Source: Neoroseomonas alkaliterrae
Lineage (GTDB): Bacteria; Pseudomonadota; Alphaproteobacteria; Acetobacterales; Acetobacteraceae
DNA length: 64,000 nt
Direction of reading: 5' to 3'
Assembly (NCBI RefSeq): GCF_014199195.1
Contig: NZ_JACIJE010000012.1
Span: forward strand, 1 to 64,000
Shown: piece after piece, positions 46,834 through 54,209 of the stretch
Numbering within the stretch: position 1 is the first letter of the stretch
Layout: every line of letters begins with the position of its first letter
Notes under the pieces: model-generated
Told to the model about the DNA's origin: nothing
What the model saw: only the letters and a program-made list of their open reading frames with translations
Database searches by the model: none
Position numbers and translations under genes: made by a program

Positions 46834-46880
46834 CCCCGCCGGGCACCGCGCAATCCCGCGCGGCCCGGCGGGGACCTTCC
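46834..46880 (+). terminator. Strong intrinsic terminator after the metalloprotease gene
   Basis: CCCCGCCGGG/CCCGGCGGGG (46834-46843, 46864-46873) with an inner CCGCGC/GCGCGG stem gives 16 base pairs with one 2-base bulge, followed by ACCTTCCTT. It starts 27 bases after the stop. Confidence 0.8.
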
Positions 46881-46993
46881 TTCCCTCGGCCGCGGCTGAC
46901 CGATCGGTCGGCGCGGCCGCGGCCCCCTCGACAGGCGGGCCGGTGGCTGCTTCCCTGCGCGCGACAACGCCAGCAGGAGGAACCGCCCCCGCC

Positions 46994-48166
46994 ATGAGCA
47001 TCAACGGCGCCGCCTACATCGTCGGGGCCTTCGAGCACCCGACGCGCAAGGCCGAGGGCCAATCGGTCGCGCAACTGCATGCGGAGGTCGCCTTCGGCGC
47101 GCTCCAGGATGCGGGCCTCACGAAGGACGACGTGGACGGCTTCTTCTGCACCGGCGCAGCACCGGGGCTCGGGCCGCTCAACATGGCCGACTACATGGGC
47201 CTGACGAAGCTGCGCCACGTGGACAGCACGGACATGGGCGGCTGCTCCTATGTCATGCATGTCGGCCATGCGGCGCAGGCCATCAAGGAAGGGCGCTGCA
47301 ACATCGCCCTCATCACGCTCGCCGGCCGGCCGCGCGCCGAGGGCATGGCGACGGGGACGGTGCCGCGCTCCTGGGCGCCGAACATCCCGGACGATCCGTT
47401 CGAGATCCCGATGGCGCGCACCGTGGTCACGTCCTACGCGAATGTCGCCTCGCGCCACATGTACGAATACGGCACGACCTCCGAGCAGCTCGCCTGGATC
47501 AAGGTCGCCGCCTCGCAGCACGCGCAGCACAATCCGCACGCCATGCTGCCCAAGGTCGTCACGGTCGAGGACGTGCTGAACTCGCCCATGGTGGCGGACC
47601 CGCTGCACCGGCTCGACTGCTGCGTCATCTCGGATGGCGGCGGCGCGCTGATCGTGGCGCGGCCGGAGATCGCGAAGTCGCTCAAGCGCCCGCTGGTGAA
47701 GGTGCTGGGCTGCGCCGAGGCCACCAAGAACCAGGCGGCCGGCTATCTCGACCTCACCTATTCGGCCGCGCGCCAGTCCGGCGCGGCGGCCTTCGAGGAG
47801 GCGCGCGTCACGCCGAAGGACATCCAGTACGCCTCCATCTACGACAGCTTCACCATCACGGTGCTGATGCAGATCGAGGATCTGGGTTTCGCCGAGAAGG
47901 GCAAGGGCGGCGCCTTCGTCGCCGACGGCAACCTGATCTCGGGCGTCGGGAAGCTGCCCTTCAACACCGATGGCGGGGGCCTGTGCAACAACCACCCGGC
48001 CAATCGCGGCGGCATGACCAAGGTCATCGAGGCGGTGCGCCAGCTCCGCGGCGAGGCGCACCCGAAGGTGCAGGTGCCGGGCTGCAGGCTCGCGCTCGCC
48101 AACGGCATCGGCGGCCTGCTCGGCCACCGGCACGGTTCCGCCACGCTCATCATGGAACGGGAGTGA
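46994..48166 (+). CDS. SCP2/thiolase-family acetyl-CoA acetyltransferase-like protein
   Basis: 390 residues. VAFGALQDAGLTKDDVDGFF, DSTDMGGCSYVMHVGHAAQA (candidate nucleophile C84), CCVISDGGGALIVA, FTITVLMQIEDLGF and GGLCNNHPANRGGMTKVIEA follow the non-decarboxylating SCP-x/sterol-degradation thiolases. These often work as heteromers with a DUF35 OB-fold partner; such a gene starts 5 bases downstream. GGAGGA precedes the ATG. Likely releases acetyl- or propionyl-CoA from a beta-keto acyl-CoA, or acts as an aldolase-type partner; the substrate is unknown. Confidence 0.9.
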   Translation: MSINGAAYIVGAFEHPTRKAEGQSVAQLHAEVAFGALQDAGLTKDDVDGFFCTGAAPGLGPLNMADYMGLTKLRHVDSTDMGGCSYVMHVGHAAQAIKEGRCNIALITLAGRPRAEGMATGTVPRSWAPNIPDDPFEIPMARTVVTSYANVASRHMYEYGTTSEQLAWIKVAASQHAQHNPHAMLPKVVTVEDVLNSPMVADPLHRLDCCVISDGGGALIVARPEIAKSLKRPLVKVLGCAEATKNQAAGYLDLTYSAARQSGAAAFEEARVTPKDIQYASIYDSFTITVLMQIEDLGFAEKGKGGAFVADGNLISGVGKLPFNTDGGGLCNNHPANRGGMTKVIEAVRQLRGEAHPKVQVPGCRLALANGIGGLLGHRHGSATLIMERE

Positions 48167-48171
48167 TCACC

Positions 48172-48570
48172 ATGGCGACCCAGGCCGCCAACCGCGCCAT
48201 CCCCGCCCCCAAGGAAGACCCGACCACCAAGCCCTTCTGGGACGCCGCCCGCGAGGGCCGCTTCCTCATCGGGCTGTGCAAGGACACCGGCAAGCACTTC
48301 TGGTATCCGCGCGGCTGCTCGCCCTTCACGCTGTCGAACAACGTGGAGCTGGTGGAGGCGAAGGGCACGGGCACCATCTACTCCTTCACCGTCATGCGCT
48401 CGAAGGAGCCGCACGCGCCGGCCTATGTGGAGCTCGACGAGGGCCCGCGCATCTTCACCAACATCGTCGATTGCGACCTCGATGCGCTGAAGATCGGCCA
48501 GAAGGTGAAGCTGGTCTTCAAGCCGACCGAAGAGGGCGGCGCGCCGGTGCCGATGTTCACGCCGGCCTGA
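48172..48570 (+). CDS. DUF35 OB-fold partner protein with a degenerate zinc ribbon
   Basis: 132 residues. The N-terminal helix (TTKPFWDAAREGRFLIGLC) and the OB fold (GTGTIYSFTVMRSKEPHAPA, RIFTNIVDCDLDALKIGQKV) are those of DUF35 proteins that complex with SCP2-type thiolases and hydro-lyases. The zinc ribbon between them is broken: C36 and C49 remain, but the partner positions of each CxxC are T39 and F52. So zinc binding is probably lost. Cotranslated with the thiolase gene (GGAACGGGAGTG before the start). Confidence 0.88.
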   Translation: MATQAANRAIPAPKEDPTTKPFWDAAREGRFLIGLCKDTGKHFWYPRGCSPFTLSNNVELVEAKGTGTIYSFTVMRSKEPHAPAYVELDEGPRIFTNIVDCDLDALKIGQKVKLVFKPTEEGGAPVPMFTPA

Positions 48571-48620
48571 ACCGCACGGCCAGGCGACGCGCCGGGGCCA
48601 TCGCGGCCCCGGAAAGCCGG

Positions 48621-48648
48621 GGGCGGGAGGCGATCCTCCCGCCCTTTC
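48621..48648. terminator. Intrinsic terminator between convergent genes
   Basis: GGGCGGGAGG and CCTCCCGCCC form a perfect 10-bp stem around a CGAT loop, followed by TTTCTC on the plus strand. It ends the thiolase/DUF35 transcript and could act on the opposite one. Confidence 0.85.
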
Positions 48649-48657
48649 TCATGCGCG

Positions 48658-49635
48658 CTATTCGAGCCGCGCCCCCGAGATCCGCACCGCCTCCTGCCAG
48701 GTCGGGCGCTCGCGGTCGGCGCGGGCCTTGAGATCCTCAGCGCTCGTCCAGACCGCGAGTGCGCCGGAGCGCAGGAAGCGGTCCTTGAACGCCTGGTCGT
48801 CCACGATCTGGCGCAGCGCCGCGCTGAGGCGGTCGATGACGGCCCGCGGCGTGCCGTTGGGGAAGATGAAGCCCTGCCAGGAGGAGACGACGAAGTTATC
48901 CATCCCCGCCTGCGCCATGGTCGGGATCTGGTCCATCGTCGGCCAGCGCTCGGCGCTGGTCACGGCCAGCGCCCGCATCCGCCCCTCCTGGATGACGGGG
49001 ACATAGGAAGTCAGGTTGTCCAGCGCGAAGTCGAGGTCGCCCGAGAGCATCGCCGGGATGGTCTGCGCCGCGCCGCGGAACGGGACGTGCGTGCCCTCGA
49101 TTCCCGCCCGCGCGCAGAACAGCGCGCCCGAGAGATGCGGCGTGGTGCCCACCCCCGGCGAGCCGTAGGAGATGCCGCCGCGCTTGGCCTTCCCCCAGGC
49201 GATGAAGTCCCGCAGCGTCTGGGACGGGTTGTGCTGGGCAGCCACCACCGCGACGTTCGGCAGGTCCCAGGCGATTCCGACCGGCACCAGGTCGCGGTCC
49301 GGGTCGTAGGGCAGGCGGGTATAGAGGAAGCGGTTGATCACCAGGTGCCCGACCGAGGCGATACCCATTGTGTAGCCGTCGGGCGCGGCCTTGGCGGTGG
49401 CGTCAATGCCGATGTTGCCGCCGGCGCCGGCGCGGTTCTCGACCACGAAGTTCTGGCCGAGCAGGGCCTGCAGACGTTCGGCATAGATGCGGACCAGCAC
49501 GTCGGTGGACCCGCCGGGCGGCCAGGGCACGATGATGCGCACGGGCCGGTTCGGCCACTCGCCCTGGGCCTGGACGATGCCCGGCGCGGCGAGCAGGCCG
49601 GTGCCGGCGGCGAGGAGGGTGCGGCGGGTGGTCAT
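48658..49635 (-). CDS. Bug/TctC-type tripartite tricarboxylate receptor
   Basis: 325 residues. A signal peptide (RRTLLAAGTGLLAAPGIVQA) starts after MTT; the mature part has RPVRIIVPWPPGGSTDVLVR, VENRAGAGGNIGIDATAKAA, APDGYTMGIASVGH and AIVxxxxLxxAL-type C-terminal helices (RAVIDRLSAALRQIV). It is a second orphan Bug receptor and only distantly similar to the one at 29 kb. The ATG is chosen as the one immediately before the signal peptide. Its nearness to tcuAB makes a tricarboxylate ligand plausible. Confidence 0.92.
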   Translation of the reverse strand: MTTRRTLLAAGTGLLAAPGIVQAQGEWPNRPVRIIVPWPPGGSTDVLVRIYAERLQALLGQNFVVENRAGAGGNIGIDATAKAAPDGYTMGIASVGHLVINRFLYTRLPYDPDRDLVPVGIAWDLPNVAVVAAQHNPSQTLRDFIAWGKAKRGGISYGSPGVGTTPHLSGALFCARAGIEGTHVPFRGAAQTIPAMLSGDLDFALDNLTSYVPVIQEGRMRALAVTSAERWPTMDQIPTMAQAGMDNFVVSSWQGFIFPNGTPRAVIDRLSAALRQIVDDQAFKDRFLRSGALAVWTSAEDLKARADRERPTWQEAVRISGARLE

Positions 49636-49939
49636 GACGTTCCATCTCCCGGATTGGTGATGGGAAGGAGATAGAGCGGACGGCGGGGGCTGGCCAGCCA
49701 CGCGGCGCCGCGCGGTCCGGCCCGACGGAGTCGGGATTCCTTACAGACTTGTGAGGCCTCGTGCGCCACGGCCAGGAAACATAGCCAAAACAGCGATCTA
49801 ACGGCGAAAAATGCGTGGCCCGTTTATTGCTCCAGTCGCTCCGGCGGCGGATCGGGACCCCCTATCCCCTCCGCCCCACCCCGCAGCAGCCGCGCTCCCC
49901 CCTTCCGATGCGCGGCCCCATGAGGGGAGCAAAACCACC
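49636..49939. other. Divergent promoter region
   Basis: 304 bases between the divergent Bug and THxN genes. The middle (about 49738-49810) is the most AT-rich spacer of the area and probably carries the promoters. TGAGGGGAG (49921-49929) is the ribosome binding site of the THxN gene. No small gene is supported. Confidence 0.5.
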
Positions 49940-50680
49940 ATGCGTAAGGGCCTCATCGCCTCCGCCGCAGCCATCGCGCTTCTGGCGCCGGGCGCGGCCT
50001 CGGCGGCCTCGGTGTCCATCGACGTCATCACCGCCACCTGGTCCAACGTCGTCGGCGGCTCGGCCGTCAACTTCACCGGCAACGGCACCGCCTCCGCCTC
50101 GGTCAACTGGGGCACGGGGGGGCCGCAGAGCGGCTACGTCTTCACCGCCGCGACGATGCCGATCGCCTCCCTGCTGCCGCCCTCGCCCTCGCCCGATTTC
50201 ACCCTTGGCACCTTCACGCACCGCAACTTCCCGATCACCTCGGGGACGAGCATCACCGGCGTCCGCCTGACCATCACCGCCGGCATCAGCATCGACAACG
50301 TCAGCCAGGGCACGAAGAACTTCGTGTTCGACTTCGACCACTGGGAGACGCCGAACGGTGCCAATCCCTGCGCCAATGGCGGGGCGAATGGTTCCGGCGT
50401 CAACGAATTCGGCTGCGCCGACCGGGTCCAGGTGGGCTTCAACAACCTCTCCGAGAGCATCGTCATCGGCGCCGACACCTACACGCTGAACATCGTCGGC
50501 TTCGAGATCAACGGCGTGCCGTTCAGCGAGTTCTGGACCAAGGAGAACGCCAGCAACTCGGCGCTGATCCGCGCCAACTGGACGCTGCGCTCCGAGGTGG
50601 TTCCCGCCCCGATGTCCCTTGCCCTGTTCGGCATGGGCCTCGCCGGGCTCGGCCTCGCGATGCGCCGCCGCGCGGCCTGA
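49940..50680 (+). CDS. THxN-family exported protein with PEP-CTERM-like sorting tail
   Basis: 246 residues. A signal peptide (MRKGLIASAAAIALLAPGAA, then SAA) precedes a beta-rich, Asn/Gly/Ser-rich body. T93-H94-R95-N96 in FTLGTFTHRNFPI is the motif naming the THxN family of PEP-CTERM proteins. The C-terminus has a short VPAP, a hydrophobic helix (MSLALFGMGLAGLGLAM) and RRRAA, the tripartite sorting layout, but with PAP where PEP is usual. Such proteins are thought to be cut by an exosortase and released or anchored in an extracellular matrix. No exosortase gene is in the window. GAGGGGAG is 10 bases upstream. Confidence 0.85.
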   Translation: MRKGLIASAAAIALLAPGAASAASVSIDVITATWSNVVGGSAVNFTGNGTASASVNWGTGGPQSGYVFTAATMPIASLLPPSPSPDFTLGTFTHRNFPITSGTSITGVRLTITAGISIDNVSQGTKNFVFDFDHWETPNGANPCANGGANGSGVNEFGCADRVQVGFNNLSESIVIGADTYTLNIVGFEINGVPFSEFWTKENASNSALIRANWTLRSEVVPAPMSLALFGMGLAGLGLAMRRRAA

Positions 50681-50688
50681 CCGGGACA

Positions 50689-50718
50689 CCCCGGCGCCGG
50701 GCCCGCCCCGGCGCCGGG
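50689..50718. terminator. Tandem palindromic repeats between convergent genes
   Basis: CCCCGGCGCCGGG occurs twice in tandem (50689-50701 and 50706-50718); each copy is self-complementary, and together they can form a long hairpin just after the THxN stop. Terminator function is inferred from position. Confidence 0.4.
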
Positions 50719-50763
50719 ACCGCCTCCGGCGCGGCAGCCCCGCGCATTCCGGACGGCCCGGCC

Positions 50764-51411
50764 CTAGCCCCGCCCGCGCAGCACCGCCGCCAGCGTCACC
50801 AGCATCGAGGCGGTCGCGCCCCAGATGTAGTGCCGTTCATGCGGCCAGACCCAGAACTCGCGTATCCGCCCGCGGAACTCCTGCCGCCGCCGCTCGGGCG
50901 CGGCGGGGTCCAGCAGCCGCGCGAGCGGATATTCGAAGGGCTCCTCCACCTCGGCCGGATCGTGCCGCAGGCCGAAGGGCGGGCGCAGCAGCGCCACCAC
51001 GGGCGTGACCAGGTAGCCGGTGCCGGTCAGCACGCTCGGCAGCCGGCCGACCAGTTCGGGCAGGCCCGGGTCGAGCCCGACCTCCTCCTCCGCCTCGCGC
51101 AGCGCGGCCTCTTCGGGCGTCTCCCCCGCCTCCATCCGCCCGCCGGGGAAGGAGACCTGCCCGGCATGGGAACTCAGCCGCGCCGAGCGCAGCGTCAGCA
51201 GCACGGTGGGCTCGGGATGCACGACCAGCGGCACCAGCACCGCCGCCTGCACGATGCGCCCGCCCGCGCGCGCGGCGCGGTCGAGATCCTCCTGCGGGGA
51301 TGGCCGGTCGCGCGGGACGGAATCGGGGTCGGCGAGCCGCTGCCGCAGCGCCGCGGCGTCGAGCCGCAGCGCCGGCGCCAGCACGGGCGCTTCGCTCGGC
51401 GGCGGGCTCAA
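50764..51411 (-). CDS. NUDIX hydrolase, CoA pyrophosphatase type (NudL-like)
   Basis: 215 residues. A perfect Nudix box (GRMEAGETPEEAALREAEEE, then VGL) follows the CoA-diphosphatase signature LLTLRSARLSSHAGQVSFPG. It should cleave CoA or oxidised CoA to 3',5'-ADP and phosphopantetheine. The start is a TTG overlapping the DUF1285 stop (TTGA); a GTG nine codons in is the alternative. Second gene of a two-gene operon on the minus strand. Confidence 0.92.
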   Translation of the reverse strand: MSPPPSEAPVLAPALRLDAAALRQRLADPDSVPRDRPSPQEDLDRAARAGGRIVQAAVLVPLVVHPEPTVLLTLRSARLSSHAGQVSFPGGRMEAGETPEEAALREAEEEVGLDPGLPELVGRLPSVLTGTGYLVTPVVALLRPPFGLRHDPAEVEEPFEYPLARLLDPAAPERRRQEFRGRIREFWVWPHERHYIWGATASMLVTLAAVLRGRG

Positions 51412-51995
51412 TCGGCCGCCATGTCGAGCGCCGGCGCCTCGTCGATCGGGAAGAACACCCCCTCGCTCCAGACGCCGAGCACCTCGCGCCCGTCAATCGT
51501 CTCCGGCTGGGCCAGCGCGACGAGTTCGTAGAAGACGGCGCGGCTGATCCGCGCCTCGAGCCCCGGGCGCACCAGGATGTAGGGCCGCGGCTCGCGCGTG
51601 CGCGGGTCGAGGTGCACGCGGATCGGATGCTCGGCGCCCGCGGTCACCATCTCGTCGAGGTTGGTGCGGAAGGTCAGGCATTGCTGGGGAACGCCGCAGC
51701 CGCAGTCACAATCGCGCCAGAACAACTCGACCGCGAGGAAGGGCGCGTCCTCCACCTCGATGCGCCCGCGCTCGGCCGGAGTCTCGAGCCAGTAGGATCC
51801 GTCCTCGCCGCGCTTGAGCACCGATGCGAACAGGCAGACCAGAGGTTTCCGCTGGATCGGGCTGCCCTTGTAGTACCAGGTGCCATCGCGCGCGATCCGG
51901 ATGGCATAGTTGCCGCATTCCATCCTCGCGCGGGCAAGCACCGTGCCTGCCGGAGGCACCGTGCCGCCCGTCTTTTCCATGCCCTGGAGCGTCAT
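51408..51995 (-). CDS. DUF1285 domain protein
   Basis: 195 residues. IRIARDGTWYYKGSPIQRKP, LVCLFASVLKRGEDGSYWLE, ETPAERGRIEVEDAPFLAVE and a C-terminal SRAVFYELVALAQPE plus GVWSEGVFFPI are the DUF1285 family, widespread in proteobacteria and without a proven function. A pair CDCGCG and a further Cys (QQCLTF) form a cluster of four cysteines that is not typical of the family as I know it. Start uncertain among GTG at 52016 and ATGs at 51995 and 51980. Translationally coupled to the NUDIX gene; divergent from moxR. Confidence 0.88.
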   Translation of the reverse strand: MTLQGMEKTGGTVPPAGTVLARARMECGNYAIRIARDGTWYYKGSPIQRKPLVCLFASVLKRGEDGSYWLETPAERGRIEVEDAPFLAVELFWRDCDCGCGVPQQCLTFRTNLDEMVTAGAEHPIRVHLDPRTREPRPYILVRPGLEARISRAVFYELVALAQPETIDGREVLGVWSEGVFFPIDEAPALDMAAD

Positions 51996-52102
51996 CGCCC
52001 GTCGTCGCCCTTGCACGCGCCCTGGCCGATGCGAGGTAATCCGGTATGGGGTGGCACCGGCCGGCGCGCCTCCGCGACTGTCATATAGGGAGCCATGCCC
52101 GC

Positions 52103-53107
52103 ATGAGTGAAGTGGCCGAAACGCAGGATCCCGCCGCCCTCGTCGCCGAGGTGGAGGCGCTCGGCGCCCGCCTCGCCCGCGTCCGGGAGGCGGTGGGCAA
52201 GGTCATCTTCGGCCAGGACCTCGTGATCGAGCGCGTGCTGACCACGCTGCTCGCCGGCGGGCATGTGCTGCTCGTGGGTGTGCCGGGCCTCGGCAAGACG
52301 AAGCTCGTGGACACGCTCGGCACCGTGCTCGGCCTCGATGCCCGCCGCGTGCAGTTCACCCCGGACCTGATGCCGGCCGACATCCTCGGCTCCGAAGTGC
52401 TGGAGGAGGACGCGCACGGCAAGCGCGCCTTCCGCTTCCTGCGCGGGCCCATCTTCTGCCAACTGCTGATGGCCGACGAGATCAACCGCGCCAGCCCGCG
52501 CACGCAATCGGCGCTGCTGCAGGCGATGCAGGAACACCGCGTGGCCATCGGCGGGGAGATGCACGCGCTCCCCGCGCCCTTCCACGTGCTCGCCACGCAG
52601 AACCCGATCGAGCAGGAAGGCACCTACCCGCTGCCCGAGGCGCAACTCGACCGCTTCCTGCTCGAGATCGAGGTCGGTTACCCCGACGCCGCGGCCGAAC
52701 GGGCCATGCTGCTCGCCACCACCGGCGCGCGGGAGGCACGGCCCGCGCAAGCCATGACCGGCCCCGAACTCATCGCCGCGCAAGGCCTGATCCGCCGCAT
52801 CCCGGTCGGCGAACAGGTGCTGGAGGCGATCCTGAAACTGGTGCGCGGCGCCCGCCCCGAGACCTCGCCCCTGGAAACAGTGCAGAAGAACCTCTCCTGG
52901 GGGCCCGGGCCGCGCGCCGCACAGGCGCTGATGCTCGCCACCCGCGCCCGCGCGCTGCTCGACGGCCGCCTCGCACCCTCCGTGGACGACGTGATCGCAC
53001 TGGCCGAACCCGTGCTGCGCCACCGCATGGCTCTGACCTTCGCCGCCCGCGCCGACGGCGTGCGACTGAGCGAAGTGATCGAGGCGCTGAAGGACAGCCT
53101 GGGGTGA
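52103..53107 (+). CDS. MoxR-family AAA+ ATPase
   Basis: 334 residues. Walker A GVPGLGKT at 59-66, Walker B LLMADEINRASPRTQSALLQ, sensor 1 LATQNPIEQEGTYPLPEAQL and the C-terminal lid with LSWGPGPRAAQALMLATRAR are those of MoxR proteins (APE2220/RavA neighbours). These hexamers act as chaperones in assembling enzyme complexes or envelope proteins, always with DUF58 and von Willebrand-type partners. AGGGAG lies 10 bases before the ATG. First gene of the four-gene operon to 59.1 kb. Confidence 0.95.
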   Translation: MSEVAETQDPAALVAEVEALGARLARVREAVGKVIFGQDLVIERVLTTLLAGGHVLLVGVPGLGKTKLVDTLGTVLGLDARRVQFTPDLMPADILGSEVLEEDAHGKRAFRFLRGPIFCQLLMADEINRASPRTQSALLQAMQEHRVAIGGEMHALPAPFHVLATQNPIEQEGTYPLPEAQLDRFLLEIEVGYPDAAAERAMLLATTGAREARPAQAMTGPELIAAQGLIRRIPVGEQVLEAILKLVRGARPETSPLETVQKNLSWGPGPRAAQALMLATRARALLDGRLAPSVDDVIALAEPVLRHRMALTFAARADGVRLSEVIEALKDSLG

Positions 53108-53131
53108 GGGGACAGGCGGCCCGGGTCACGT

Positions 53132-53351
53132 CGGAGAGGGGCGCCGCCCCTCTCCGAACCTCTCCCCGCCAAAGGCCGAAAGGCCTTTGGAAACCAATCT
53201 CAATCGGGGTGGTGAGGGAGGGGGCGTGGCGCGCCAGTGATCGAGTGCGCGCGTGTGACGCCCCCTCCCTCACCACCCCGATCAGGTCGAGGGTTCCAAG
53301 GGCCTTAAGCCCTTGGCGGGAGGGGTCCGGGGAGGGCGGCGCCCTCCCCGG
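53132..53351. repeat. 220-base nested palindromic element (five perfect hairpins) inside the moxR operon
   Basis: Five perfect inverted repeats follow each other: an 11-bp stem (53132-53142/53146-53156), a 9-bp stem with GAAA tetraloop (53169-53177/53182-53190), a 25-bp stem with 30-base loop (53203-53227/53258-53282), an 8-bp stem CCAAGGGC/GCCCTTGG (53296-53303/53309-53316) and an 11-bp stem (53327-53337/53341-53351). Outer hairpins of the two sides also resemble each other, so the whole is one large imperfect palindrome. It fills the spacer between moxR and the DUF58 gene and ends 10 bases before the latter's start. It looks like a MITE- or REP-type element. Confidence 0.85.
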
Positions 53352-53360
53352 CGCGTGCCC

Positions 53361-54209
53361 GTGACCACCGTTCCCGTCCCCTGGGCCGAGGCCCTTGGCG
53401 CCTCGCTCCCGCCGCTTGTCGTGCAGGCCGAGCGTGTGGCGCAGACGGTCATGCAGGGTGTCCATGGCCGGCGGCGGCCGGGTCAGGGTGATGCCTTCTG
53501 GCAGTTCCGCCCCTATCTGCCGGGCGATGCGGCGGCGCGGGTGGATTGGCGGCAATCGGCCAAGTCGGACCGCCTCTTCGTGCGCGAGACGGAGTGGGAG
53601 GCGGCGCAGACCGTCGCGCTGTGGTGCCAGTCCGGGCCGGAGATGGACTGGCGCAGCGACCGCATGCTGCCCACCAAGCGCACGCGGGCGGAGTTGCTGC
53701 TGCTCGCCCTCACCTCGTTGCTGTTCCGCGGGGGCGAGAGGGTGCGCCTGTTCGGCCTGCCGCGGGCCTTCGCGGGGCGCGGCGCGCTGCCGGTTCTGGC
53801 GCAGTCGCTCCCGCGCGCCGCCGCCGTGGCGGAGGATGGGCGCATCCCGCGCCATGCGCGGGCGGTGCTGATCGGGGATTTCCTGGCGCCGCTCGAGCAG
53901 ACGCGGAAGGTCGTCGCGCAACTGGCGGCGCGGGCGGTGCGGGGCCATCTGTTGCAGGTGCTCGACCCTGCCGAGGAGACCCTGCCCTTCACCGGCCGCG
54001 TCCGGTTCGAGGGCGTCGCGACCCCCGATCATGCGCTGGTGCCGCGGGTCGAGGGCGTGCGCGCGCTCTACGAGGAACGCCTTGCGCGGCATCGCGACGG
54101 GCTGCGGGCGCTGGCCGCGGCCTCCGGCTGGTCCTTCGCGACGCACCGGACGGACCATCCGCCCGAGGCCGCGCTGCTCGCGCTGCATCGCCGGCTGGCG
54201 CCCGACTGA
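53361..54209 (+). CDS. DUF58 domain protein
   Basis: 282 residues from GTG (a second GTG lies two codons upstream; the adjoining hairpin precludes an earlier start). GQGDAFWQFRPYLPGDAAAR followed by VDWRQSAKS is the DUF58 signature (G-x3-F-x3-R-Y-x2-GD-x2-R-x-IDW). RVRLFGLPRAF and ARAVLIGDFLAPLEQTRKVV continue a von Willebrand A-like fold. DUF58 proteins are the constant partner of MoxR. Its stop overlaps the next ATG (TGATG). The ribosome binding site, if any, lies in the last hairpin of the repeat element (GGAGGG, 53331-53336). Confidence 0.9.
   Translation: MTTVPVPWAEALGASLPPLVVQAERVAQTVMQGVHGRRRPGQGDAFWQFRPYLPGDAAARVDWRQSAKSDRLFVRETEWEAAQTVALWCQSGPEMDWRSDRMLPTKRTRAELLLLALTSLLFRGGERVRLFGLPRAFAGRGALPVLAQSLPRAAAVAEDGRIPRHARAVLIGDFLAPLEQTRKVVAQLAARAVRGHLLQVLDPAEETLPFTGRVRFEGVATPDHALVPRVEGVRALYEERLARHRDGLRALAAASGWSFATHRTDHPPEAALLALHRRLAPD

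Noticed and set aside
53132-53351. CRISPR array or tRNA cluster
   Set aside because: The repeats are inverted and nested, not evenly spaced direct repeats, and no cloverleaf can be drawn. No CRISPR or tRNA was seen elsewhere in the window.
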